Below are positions 22,779-29,548 of a DNA stretch of 36,006 nucleotides, one piece after another (the first letter of the stretch is position 1; each line of letters starts with the position of its first letter). The DNA comes from Propionibacteriales bacterium. GTDB taxonomy: Bacteria > Actinomycetota > Actinomycetes > Propionibacteriales > Nocardioidaceae. Under the pieces are notes generated by a model. It was not told the origin of the DNA and searched no databases. It worked only from the letters and a program-made list of their open reading frames with translations. Made by a program: the position numbers and the translations under genes. Location of the stretch: NCBI GenBank assembly GCA_009377795.1, contig WHTJ01000047.1, positions 1 through 36,006 of the forward strand, given 5' to 3'.

Positions 22779-23792
22779 TCAGCCGAGCTGGACCAAGGCT
22801 GAGCCGGCGACGAGCAGGACAAGGCCGGTCATCCGGGTAACGGAGAGGCGTCGTATTGGCAGCCCGAAAAGTCCGGTGTGGTCGAAACTCGCTGCCGCTA
22901 CCTGCTGGCCGGTGACTGTGAGGGCAACTGTCGGTGCGGCGCCGATAACGGGGATCAGCGAGAACGTCGCGACGACGTAGGTGGCTGCTGCGAACCCGCC
23001 AAGCCAGCCCCACCATGGCATGTGCCGCAGCGGCTTGACCTGTGGGCGCGGCGTTCGACGGAGCGCGACTAACACGGCCAGTGCCAGTGCGATCGATGCT
23101 GTCGCCACGATGAAGCTGATCATCCCAACGGTCGCTGAGGCATCGACAGTCCGCCGGACTTGGGCGTTGATCGCCCCTTGGATCGGCAACACACCTCCAG
23201 CAACCACTCCTGCCGCAAGCCACGGGATCGCGATGAATGTCCTGGCGCGGGCCACCGCGTGCGTCGCAGGCCCGCGTGTAGCAACCGCGCCGTTCGCCTG
23301 GCGCAGGGTGGGTGCCGCGATTGCCTGCTCGCGGACTCGACGTGCCCTGTGTTGGGCGCGGATCACGACCGTGATTCCCGCAAGCACCGCCAGTGCACCG
23401 GCAACCATTCCTAGGGTCAATGGTTGTTGCTCGACGCCGATCAGTCCGCCCACGTCGAGCACGAGGGACACAAGAACCTGACCGGTCACGAACAGCCCGA
23501 CCGACACCAAGGCGCCTAGACGAGGAAAGAGCAGGATTCCTGTGGTGATGTAAATCGGGCTCGCGATCCCGGCTAGTAGTTGCCAGGCGGGCACGTCGGC
23601 GACGAGACGTGCCGCATCGAGGGTTCCGGTGGCCAATGCCACGAGGAACAACGCGGTGGCGGCCACACCTAGTTGGATGGTTGACGCGCCAAACGGTGTG
23701 CCGACTGCGGCGTTGAGTCGCACGTTCACCGAACTCTGCACCGCGAGTAGCCCGCCGACAACGAGTGCCGACGCAAGGAGTAGGAGGGTCAC
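22779..23792 (-). CDS. Duplicated YdcZ/DUF606-type DMT transporter
   Basis: The 337-residue protein is a tandem duplication of the roughly 140-residue, five-helix DUF606 (PF04657) unit of the drug/metabolite transporter superfamily. The first half has GLLAVQSSVNVRLNAAVGTPFGAS, the second has GGVLPIQGAINAQVRRTVDASATV, the same motif in each repeat. A Lys/Arg-rich, non-membrane linker of about 40 residues joins the halves. The GTG at 23792 is preferred because GGAG lies six bases before it; the TTG at 23798 would touch the ribosome site. Its promoter faces that of a TetR gene with a perfect palindrome between them, so it is probably induced by a ligand of that regulator. Substrate unknown. Confidence 0.8.
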   Translation of the reverse strand: MTLLLLASALVVGGLLAVQSSVNVRLNAAVGTPFGASTIQLGVAATALFLVALATGTLDAARLVADVPAWQLLAGIASPIYITTGILLFPRLGALVSVGLFVTGQVLVSLVLDVGGLIGVEQQPLTLGMVAGALAVLAGITVVIRAQHRARRVREQAIAAPTLRQANGAVATRGPATHAVARARTFIAIPWLAAGVVAGGVLPIQGAINAQVRRTVDASATVGMISFIVATASIALALAVLVALRRTPRPQVKPLRHMPWWGWLGGFAAATYVVATFSLIPVIGAAPTVALTVTGQQVAAASFDHTGLFGLPIRRLSVTRMTGLVLLVAGSALVQLG

Positions 23793-23834
23793 GGTCAACT
23801 CCGTAAGTGGTCAATGTGTCCGGTTACGTGTGGT

Positions 23835-23857
23835 TAACTGGACACGACGTCCAGTTA
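23835..23857. promoter_or_regulatory. TetR operator between the DMT transporter and its regulator
   Basis: TAACTGGAC (23835-23843) and GTCCAGTTA (23849-23857) are perfect nine-base arms around a five-base centre. The site lies 19 bases before the regulator start and 43 bases before the transporter start, where it could repress both. Confidence 0.75.
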
Positions 23858-23875
23858 TTCCGAGGAGGTGTGCGT

Positions 23876-24502
23876 GTGGCATCGGCCGACCTGCGCGATG
23901 GCCGAATCGACCTGCTGACCGGACAGCCGGTCAGTGGTCGGGTCGAGCGTGCCGACGCTGCGCGCAACCGCCGGAAGGTCCTCATGGCCGCGCAGGCACT
24001 CTTCGCGCGGCGAGATCCACGGTCGGTGACGATGGACGAGATCGCTCGTGAGGCGGGGGTCGGGCGGGCAACTCTCTACCGCCGGTATCCGGATCCGGCG
24101 GCGATCGCGACCGCGCTACTCGACGAGCACGAGCGGCGCGTCCAGGAACAACTTCTCAGCGGCGATCCTCCGCTGGGCCCGGGCGCGTCACCGGCAGACC
24201 GGCTGATCGCCTTCTACGAAGCATTGGTCGACATCCTTGAGCAGCACTTGCCGCTGACCTTGAGCGCCGAAACCGGACCTCGTCGATTCCAGACAGGGGC
24301 GTATGGGTTCTGGCGCACCCACATCTCCACTCTGCTCGCAGAAGCCGGCCTTTCGGCGACGGAGGCGCTCGTTGATCTTCTGCTAGCGCCGCTGGCTCCA
24401 GATCTCTATGAGCATCTGCGCCACCAACGCGGGCTCACGCCGGAGCAAATCGTAGACGGATTGCGCATCCTGGCCCATCAGGTCTTGACAACCCATCCGT
24501 AG
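23876..24502 (+). CDS. TetR/AcrR-family regulator of the DMT transporter
   Basis: The 208-residue protein has a TetR helix-turn-helix (VTMDEIAREAGVGRATLYRRYPDP, about residues 56-79) after an N-terminal arm, followed by an all-helical ligand domain of about 125 residues. The GTG at 23876 is chosen because GAGGAGG ends seven bases before it; the longer open frame starts inside the operator. It is divergent from the transporter and probably represses both genes through the palindrome at 23835. The C-terminal domain does not identify a ligand. Confidence 0.85.
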   Translation: MASADLRDGRIDLLTGQPVSGRVERADAARNRRKVLMAAQALFARRDPRSVTMDEIAREAGVGRATLYRRYPDPAAIATALLDEHERRVQEQLLSGDPPLGPGASPADRLIAFYEALVDILEQHLPLTLSAETGPRRFQTGAYGFWRTHISTLLAEAGLSATEALVDLLLAPLAPDLYEHLRHQRGLTPEQIVDGLRILAHQVLTTHP

Positions 24503-24540
24503 CCATGTGGTCCGCTATGAGATCGCCAACGCGGTTGCCG

Positions 24541-25403
24541 CTACGAGGGCTGGAACGCCGGTGGCAGCGCGGGGCGGACCTCTTCGAGGAACCGGTGTGC
24601 CTGGGTCATGCGATCGCCGGAGGTGGGCCAGAACACGAAGGAGTCGAAGCCGAGCCGCTGGTTGTAGTCGTTGAGGGCTTCCACCCATAGGGACGGCGGG
24701 CCGATCAGGCTGCGGCCGTTCTCTGTGGGCCCGGTGTTGGTGATGGCGCCCATGACATTGAACACCTTCGGATGCCGACGGGTCGCGACGGCCTCTGTCG
24801 CGGCGGTGTCAATGCGCTGCTGCATGCCGGGCACGCCGGCCAGGTCGAGGAAGCAGTTGGTGGGCAGCCACCCGTCGGCCAGGCGGCCGGTCAACGCGAG
24901 CATGCGAGGACCGAATGCGCCGGTCCAGATCGGCACCTGACGTTTCGGGACCGGGCCGAACGCGATCTCGCCGAGCTGGTAGAACCGCCCGTCGTGCGCG
25001 GTTGGGGTATCGTGCGTCCACAGCCGCCGGAGGACGGGGATGGCCTCGACCAGCGCGGCGACCGACTCCCCCACGGTGCGTTGTGCCCCGCCGGCCGCGG
25101 CGATGTCGTCCAGCCGGTCGCCGGCGCCAAGCCCCAGCACGACCCGGCCGCCGGTCAGGGTGTGGAGGCTGGCGGTGATCTTGGCCAGCAGTACAAGGGG
25201 CCGCATCGGCAGGGTCGCGACGTTGGGCAGCACGGCGACGTGGTCGGTGCGAGCGGCAAGCGTGGTGAGCAGGGTGAAGGCCTCGACGTGTTCGGGAACC
25301 AGGGCTCGTCATTGACCGATATCAGGTCAGCGTGGTGGGTGTCGGCGAGCTGCGCCGGAGCGAGCGCCTGTTCGGCTCGGGCGGGCCTCGCATGGATGGT
25401 GGA
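24541..25403 (-). pseudogene. Frameshifted LLM-class (F420-type) flavin oxidoreductase relic
   Basis: The frame from 25233 down to 24541 codes for the C-terminal 230 residues of a luciferase-like TIM-barrel enzyme: LHTLTGGRVVLGLGAGDRLDD, the PIWTGAFGPRMLALTGRLADGW core and FDSFVFWPTSGD. Further upstream the same frame continues EHVEAFTLLTTLAARTDHV, while LADTHHADLISVNDEPWFP is in another frame: one C is missing near 25295. The usual first 20 or so residues are absent, as the frame begins right after the stop of the next gene. Relatives reduce diverse substrates with F420 or FMN. It is the third gene after the MFS exporter and clearly inactive. Confidence 0.75.
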
Positions 25404-25977
25404 TCAGGCGATTCTGGCTGCGAGTCCGGGGTACGTGGTGACGAGGCCGAACTCGTCATAGGTGAGTCGAGCCTCGAAGCTGAAGGCAGGGGCGGCGTAG
25501 TCGAATGCCCGCGACTCCGCGGGGCCATCGACTCGCAGGGAGGCGGTCGACAGCGAGGTCGTTGGCACGAATGTAAACCGCCGGTGCCGCAGCGCTATCG
25601 CCGACCGAGAGGCCCATCCGGTGAACTGGGAACGCGTTCGTGAGCGCGGACGACTCAAGATCGACGTCGAGGCAGCCACGAAGCTCCGGTCTCTCTGCGC
25701 CGTTGACGAGCCAGTGGCCGGGTTCGGGTGTCTCGATGCGCGCAACGTGGTCTCCGGAGGCCGAACGACCCCATACCCGCGCGCGCTTAGTTGACCACTC
25801 AGCCATGACGTCCATCTCGTACCCGACCGCCCACGCGACACCGCCCTCTACCTCTGACGTGTGACCGTCAATCCGGAAGCCGCCATCAGCGGTCGATCGG
25901 AAGAAGACAACCTCGAACCCGTCGCGAGCGTCACGGTGCTGCCAAGCCGCCGATAGGGGCGGATCGATGAACCTCAT
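25404..25977 (-). pseudogene. Frameshifted glycolipid-binding (PF06475) family protein
   Basis: Reading from the ATG at 25977 the first 140 residues match the DUF1089/putative glycolipid-binding group: FEVVFFRSTADGGFRIDGHTSEVEGG, VAWAVGYEMDVMAEWSTKRARVWG, LTNAFPVHRMGL and YIRANDLAVD. The expected ending AFDYAAPAFSFEARLTYDEFGLVTTYPGL is in another frame, so a one-base change occurred near 25545. Without it the protein would have about 190 residues, the normal family length. The start overlaps the MFS stop (ATGA) and has GGAGAGG before it, so it was once co-translated with the exporter. Molecular role of the family is poorly known. Confidence 0.75.
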
Positions 25978-27443
25978 AACCTCTCCCCTGTGGTGTGAAC
26001 CGGCTTGTTGGCTGGTTGTGCCTCGGCTGTATCTCGCTGTGGATACCGCACGATCACATACACCAGCGTCGCAGCAATCCCGAATGCGATCGCCAGGGCT
26101 GCGGACCTGACCCCGTCCGCTGTCGCCACGCGAAGGGCCTCGCCGGTGAGCCCACTGTGCCCACGGTTGGCAAGAAGCACCAGAAAGGCAAGGCCAACCG
26201 CCGCTCCCACCGCGGCACCGGTGGACACGATGGCAGAGGTGGCGCCTTGCCGGGTTGGCGCAACGCCAGTTGCGGCCGCGATGAACATCGCGGTGAACAT
26301 CGCGCCATCGCCGACGCCGGTCAGAATCAGGCCGGGAACGAGGTCGGGATAGGACGCGTCGGCCGTCATCGTCAAGGCTAGTGTGAGCACGCCGAGCAGC
26401 CCGATACTGAGAGCGCCGAGGCATACCGCCTTGAGGCCGATCCGCGTCGATACCCAGCCGGCCAGTGCTGACGCCAGCACGACGAACACCGTCAGGACGA
26501 CAAAACCAAGGCCTGTCTCCAGGGCGTCGTAGCCGAGTACGTTCTGCAGGTATATCGACATGAAGTACAGCAACGACCCGAACGTGGCCATGAACATGAA
26601 AGCCATAGTGATCGCCAGGCGCACGAAGCGGTTCCGGAGGAGCACGTGCGGCACCAGCGGGTCACGGGCCCGCAGCTCGATCCGGGTGAACGTCCAGGCC
26701 AGCACGATGCCCATAAAGGCTGGCCCGACGACCTGCGGCGACGTCCAGCCGATCTCCGGGCCCTGGATGAGCGACCACACGATAAGCGTCACGGAGGCGG
26801 TCGCGGCCAAGGCACCGGCAAGGTCGAAGCTGCGGGTGCGGTCGAGCGGCAGGTCCTTGGGAATGACGATGAAGGCCATCGCAATCGCGCCGGTCGCGAG
26901 CGGGACGTTGATGAAAAACACCGAGGACCAGCCGAAGCCACGGGTAAGGACGCCACCCAGAAGAACGCCGACAACGAGCCCAGCCGCGCCGGACGCGCCC
27001 CAGATACTGAGAGCGCGGTTACGGGCTCGTCCCTCATGGTAAGTCGTGTTGATGAGGGCCAAGGTCGCCGGGAACACCAGAGCGTCACCGATGCCTTGTG
27101 CGACTCTGGCCGAGAGCTGGACGGCTGGTGTGGTCGCGATGCCTGCTGCGAACGAGGCGAGCGCGAACAGGGCGAGGCCGGCCGTGAGCAGGCGTCGCCG
27201 GCCCAGCAGATCCGCCGCCCGGCCTCCGAGAAGGAGGAAGCCGCCGTAGGCAATGGCGTAGGCGGAGATCACCGCCTGCAGATTGTGAGTCGAGTAGCCG
27301 AGGCCGCGGCCGATGTCGGGGAGAGCGACGACGACGATGTACTGATTCATTGAGACGATCAGCATCGCGAACGACACCAGGACCAGCGGCCTGAACCCAG
27401 CACGGCCCACGCTCTCCGTTCTCTCGTCAAGTGCGATGGCCAT
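25974..27443 (-). CDS. MFS exporter of the DHA2 type
   Basis: The 489-residue protein has 14 likely membrane helices, MNQYIVVVALPDIGRGLG in helix 1, motif A GGRAADLLGRRR after helix 2, and GIGDALVFPATLALI in place of motif C in helix 5. The helix 1 acidic residue common in this family is replaced by Asn-Gln, which may alter coupling. The ATG at 27443 follows GGGAGGT at good distance; longer readings run into the operator region. It is divergent from a TetR gene with two matching operators between them, and the minus-strand promoter TTGCGT-17-TACAGT overlaps one of them. It is the lead gene of an operon with two now broken genes. Confidence 0.87.
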   Translation of the reverse strand: MAIALDERTESVGRAGFRPLVLVSFAMLIVSMNQYIVVVALPDIGRGLGYSTHNLQAVISAYAIAYGGFLLLGGRAADLLGRRRLLTAGLALFALASFAAGIATTPAVQLSARVAQGIGDALVFPATLALINTTYHEGRARNRALSIWGASGAAGLVVGVLLGGVLTRGFGWSSVFFINVPLATGAIAMAFIVIPKDLPLDRTRSFDLAGALAATASVTLIVWSLIQGPEIGWTSPQVVGPAFMGIVLAWTFTRIELRARDPLVPHVLLRNRFVRLAITMAFMFMATFGSLLYFMSIYLQNVLGYDALETGLGFVVLTVFVVLASALAGWVSTRIGLKAVCLGALSIGLLGVLTLALTMTADASYPDLVPGLILTGVGDGAMFTAMFIAAATGVAPTRQGATSAIVSTGAAVGAAVGLAFLVLLANRGHSGLTGEALRVATADGVRSAALAIAFGIAATLVYVIVRYPQRDTAEAQPANKPVHTTGERL

Positions 27444-27537
27444 TTGCCGTACCTCCCAATGCATTCCGCAAACCGCTCCTGGCGGCGCCAGGAAGCGCCG
27501 TCGACGCGCTTGGTTTGCTGTTGCATTCCGTGATACC

Positions 27538-27604
27538 TGAACTGTACGGGACAGTACATATGAACGCAACCATTTAGTACAGATGAACTGCACGGACCAG
27601 TTCA
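27538..27604. promoter_or_regulatory. Pair of TetR operators in the MFS/TetR divergent promoter
   Basis: TGAACTG-N7-CAGTACA (27538-27558) and TGAACTG-N7-CAGTTCA (27584-27604) are two copies of one palindrome, centres 46 bases apart; the second extends to ATGAACTG-N7-CAGTTCAT. The first covers the exporter -10 box TACAGT (minus strand, 27541-27546; -35 TTGCGT at 27564-27569). The second lies just before the regulator -10 box TACGAT (27613-27618). Confidence 0.75.
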
Positions 27605-27618
27605 TTTACTGGTACGAT

Positions 27619-28272
27619 ATGCATGTGAATGAGGTACCACGGCCTTCGCCCAGCGGGGAACGCGCCGACCGCAAGCGGCACGCGATCGTCGAATCTGCCC
27701 GCGAGGTGTTCCTTGCGCGCGGCTATGAAGCCGGCATCGACCAGATCGCCCAACAAGCCGACGTGTCGAAAGTGACGATCTACAACCACTTCGGCAGCAA
27801 GAAAGAGCTGTTCGTAGCCGTCATCCACGATGCACTCAAAGAGGCGCTCGGCCGATCGACCTTGGCGCTGGAGAAGAGCCTGGCCGAGTCCGACGACCTG
27901 CGCGAGATACTCGTGCAGACGGCACGCGGCTGGGTGGCCGGCATGGCGACACCGAAGGTGCTCGCCCTGCGCACACTCGTTGCCAGCGAAGCACAGCGGT
28001 TCCCCGACCTCGGCCGGGCCTGGAAGGCATACGGCCCCGACCCAGCGTCGGACCTCCTCAAGACCGAGTTCAGCGGCCGAATCGAAGCCGGTGAACTCGA
28101 TATCCCCGATGTCGATCTAGCCCTGGTCCAGCTGTATTCGCTGGTGCTCTACCCACACTTCACCCACATCGCATACGGCGAGCGGATCAACAAAAAACGC
28201 GCAGGCGACCTCATCAACCAAGGGGTGGACATGTTCCTCGCCTACTACTCGACCAAACACATCGGACCCTGA
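27619..28272 (+). CDS. TetR/AcrR-family regulator of the MFS operon
   Basis: The 217-residue protein has an N-terminal arm, the helix-turn-helix GIDQIAQQADVSKVTIYNHFGSKKELF and an AefR-like C-terminal helical domain with the LFAVIH-type start and a proline-rich middle. The open frame reaches back to 27583 through the operator, so the true start is the ATG at 27619 or the GTG at 27625. TACGAT at 27613-27618 is a good -10 box and would place the first transcribed base near 27625, giving a leaderless mRNA that begins with GTG. It is divergent from the MFS exporter and presumably represses it and itself. Ligand unknown. Confidence 0.85.
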   Translation: MHVNEVPRPSPSGERADRKRHAIVESAREVFLARGYEAGIDQIAQQADVSKVTIYNHFGSKKELFVAVIHDALKEALGRSTLALEKSLAESDDLREILVQTARGWVAGMATPKVLALRTLVASEAQRFPDLGRAWKAYGPDPASDLLKTEFSGRIEAGELDIPDVDLALVQLYSLVLYPHFTHIAYGERINKKRAGDLINQGVDMFLAYYSTKHIGP

Positions 28273-28414
28273 CAGGAATCGGCGGTCCACTGGCGACCAG
28301 GCTTGCCATCGTCGTCGCGATGCCGCGTCCGCGGACCACCAATCCGGTGTGCATGGTTTGGAACGTTAACGCGCCGCAGGTTCCGATTGGAGTGCGTGGT
28401 CTAGCCATCGTGGC

Positions 28415-28645
28415 TCACCACCCGTCCGCTGGCTTTGACGCTTCGGGCTCGCGCTGGGTCTCTAGCCAGCTGCGGACGTCGGAGACCGCGAACTTCAGAT
28501 GGCGCCCGATGCGGATGGCCCGCGGCCCCGTCCGGTCGACCCGCCAGTCGTAGATCGTCGCGACCGGCACGCCGAGGTAGTCGGCGAGCTCGGTCACGGT
28601 CAGCAGCGGCTCCAGGCCACCAGCGGGTGTCGGATCGTTGTCCAT
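28415..28645 (-). CDS. AlpA/Xis-like excisionase with winged helix
   Basis: The 76-residue protein is a MerR-like mini helix-turn-helix: LLTVTELADYLGVPVATIYDWR then GPRAIRIGRHLKFAVSDVRSWLE. This is the common excisionase (Xis) layout of actinomycete integrative elements such as pSAM2 relatives; it bends DNA at att and steers the integrase to excision. The ATG at 28645 gives the typical short N-tail; a start 57 bases further up is possible but adds an unrelated tail. It lies 181 bases from att copy 2, but no integrase remains next to it. The gap 28273-28414 before it holds nothing I recognise. Confidence 0.8.
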   Translation of the reverse strand: MDNDPTPAGGLEPLLTVTELADYLGVPVATIYDWRVDRTGPRAIRIGRHLKFAVSDVRSWLETQREPEASKPADGW

Positions 28646-28750
28646 GCCCGACAGGTGGGCAGGGCACTCCCAGACGTTCCCAGCTGGACCGAGACGGTCC
28701 ATGCCATCGGCGACGAAAGGCGCTTAGGGCGGGCGTCAGAGCGTCAGAGC

Positions 28751-28779
28751 GAGTAAGTGATGACCTGATCAAGTCTCTA
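28751..28779 (+). repeat. Arm-type repeat beside att copy 2
   Basis: GAGTAAGTGATGACC then TGATCAAGTCTCTA agrees with the sites at 20172 and 35828, while the DNA between this site and the core has diverged. It lies 46 bases from the att core, a distance almost equal to the 44 bases at copy 3, as expected for an integrase arm site. Confidence 0.55.
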
Positions 28780-28785
28780 CAGCTT

Positions 28786-28821
28786 TCTGGCCTGGCAGAT
28801 CCGTGGATCTACCAGGCCAGA
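28786..28821. terminator. Hairpin beside att copy 2
   Basis: TCTGGCCTGG pairs with CCAGGCCAGA and the inner AGATC with GATCT around a CGTG loop. It lies five bases from the att core. Its sequence differs from the hairpins at copies 1 and 3 but its place is the same. It would end a tRNA transcript running on the minus strand. Confidence 0.65.
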
Positions 28822-28825
28822 TGTC

Positions 28826-28860
28826 GTAGCGGGGGCAGGATTTGAACCTGCGACCTCTGG
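28826..28860 (-). repeat. att core copy 2, 3' half of tRNA-fMet
   Basis: These 35 bases are identical to 20002-20036 and 35899-35933 and are the reverse complement of the T-arm and acceptor end of initiator tRNA. The match stops at CTCTGG, earlier than in copies 1 and 3, and the flanking base changes from TGG to TC before GTAGC. This is a junction between two tandem elements. Confidence 0.8.
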
Positions 28861-29005
28861 ACGCCATCAGGGACGCCGCGGCTACTGCTGCTTCAGGTCG
28901 GAAGCTACTGATTCGCTCGACGTGGTGAGGGATTCGCCCTCGCTTCCAGTCTCAGGATACCCGCCGAGCACCGAGTGGTGCGGGCCCAAAGTGGACCGTA
29001 AGTGG

Positions 29006-29031
29006 TACGGGTTCGAATCCGTCGCTACCCA
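29006..29031 (+). other. tRNA-like T-arm fragment
   Basis: ACGG-GTTCGAAT-CCGT followed by CGCTACCCA looks like a T-arm with the 3' acceptor strand of a tRNA other than the initiator. No D-arm or anticodon arm precedes it. Two AAGTGG repeats (28989-29005) lie just before it. It may be the relic of a second kind of att site, or chance. Confidence 0.3.
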
Positions 29032-29225
29032 TCACTGGCCCCTGTGAGTCCGCGGGCATCGCGCTGACCGCGGTCATAGCCCTCGATGCCGCCCTCGAAC
29101 CAGGCGTGGGTTGCCAGCTGGATCAGTGCGGCGTCGATGCCAAGCGCATCGATGTTCTTGCGCGCGTCGTGCAACCGCGCGGCCAGTATCGGGTTGTCCG
29201 GGCTCGGCCACGGCGGCGCAGGCAT
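29025..29225 (-). CDS. Small hypothetical protein, mobile-element type
   Basis: The 66-residue frame contains PDNPILAARLHDARKNIDALGIDAALIQLATHAWFEGGIEGYDRG. It is a plausible soluble helical protein with an acidic, Gly/Tyr-rich C-terminus, and the codons suit this genome. I do not recognise a family. The ATG at 29225 follows a weak ribosome site, and an extension upstream is possible. Its stop lies in the tRNA-like fragment. It stands at the left edge of the right-hand element. Confidence 0.4.
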   Translation of the reverse strand: MPAPPWPSPDNPILAARLHDARKNIDALGIDAALIQLATHAWFEGGIEGYDRGQRDARGLTGASDG

Positions 29226-29548
29226 TTTGGCCGTTCGAGGAGTCGGCCAACTCCCCCGCCGCAACTCGACTCGGGCGGTAGTAAGGTCGACGCACCGCGC
29301 GGATTCAGCTCGACACGGTTGCAATGGGCAAATCCGGGTGAGTGCGACCTTCGCGGCGATATGACGCACCCGCGTCGCGGCTTAGCGCGCTTCTGACTCC
29401 TGACGCTGCAGCGTCGAGTGATCAGGCGCCGTCGTATACCGCTCTTGGAGTGCTCCGACGTCGATCTTGCCCCTCGTCGTTTCCCTGGCCCCGCCTAGGC
29501 CGAGCCCCCGCAGTGTTGTCGTGAGGCGCAGCCTAGACACCACCGGCC
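29226..29548. other. Intergenic stretch with a possible acyl-CoA synthetase tail
   Basis: No complete gene is seen. On the minus strand the frame covering 29382-29490 ends RETTRGKIDVGALQERY plus an Arg/Glu tail; this resembles the TxSGKI-x(5)-R ending of AMP-forming acyl-CoA ligases but is too short to be sure. The rest shows nothing I can support. Confidence 0.3.
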
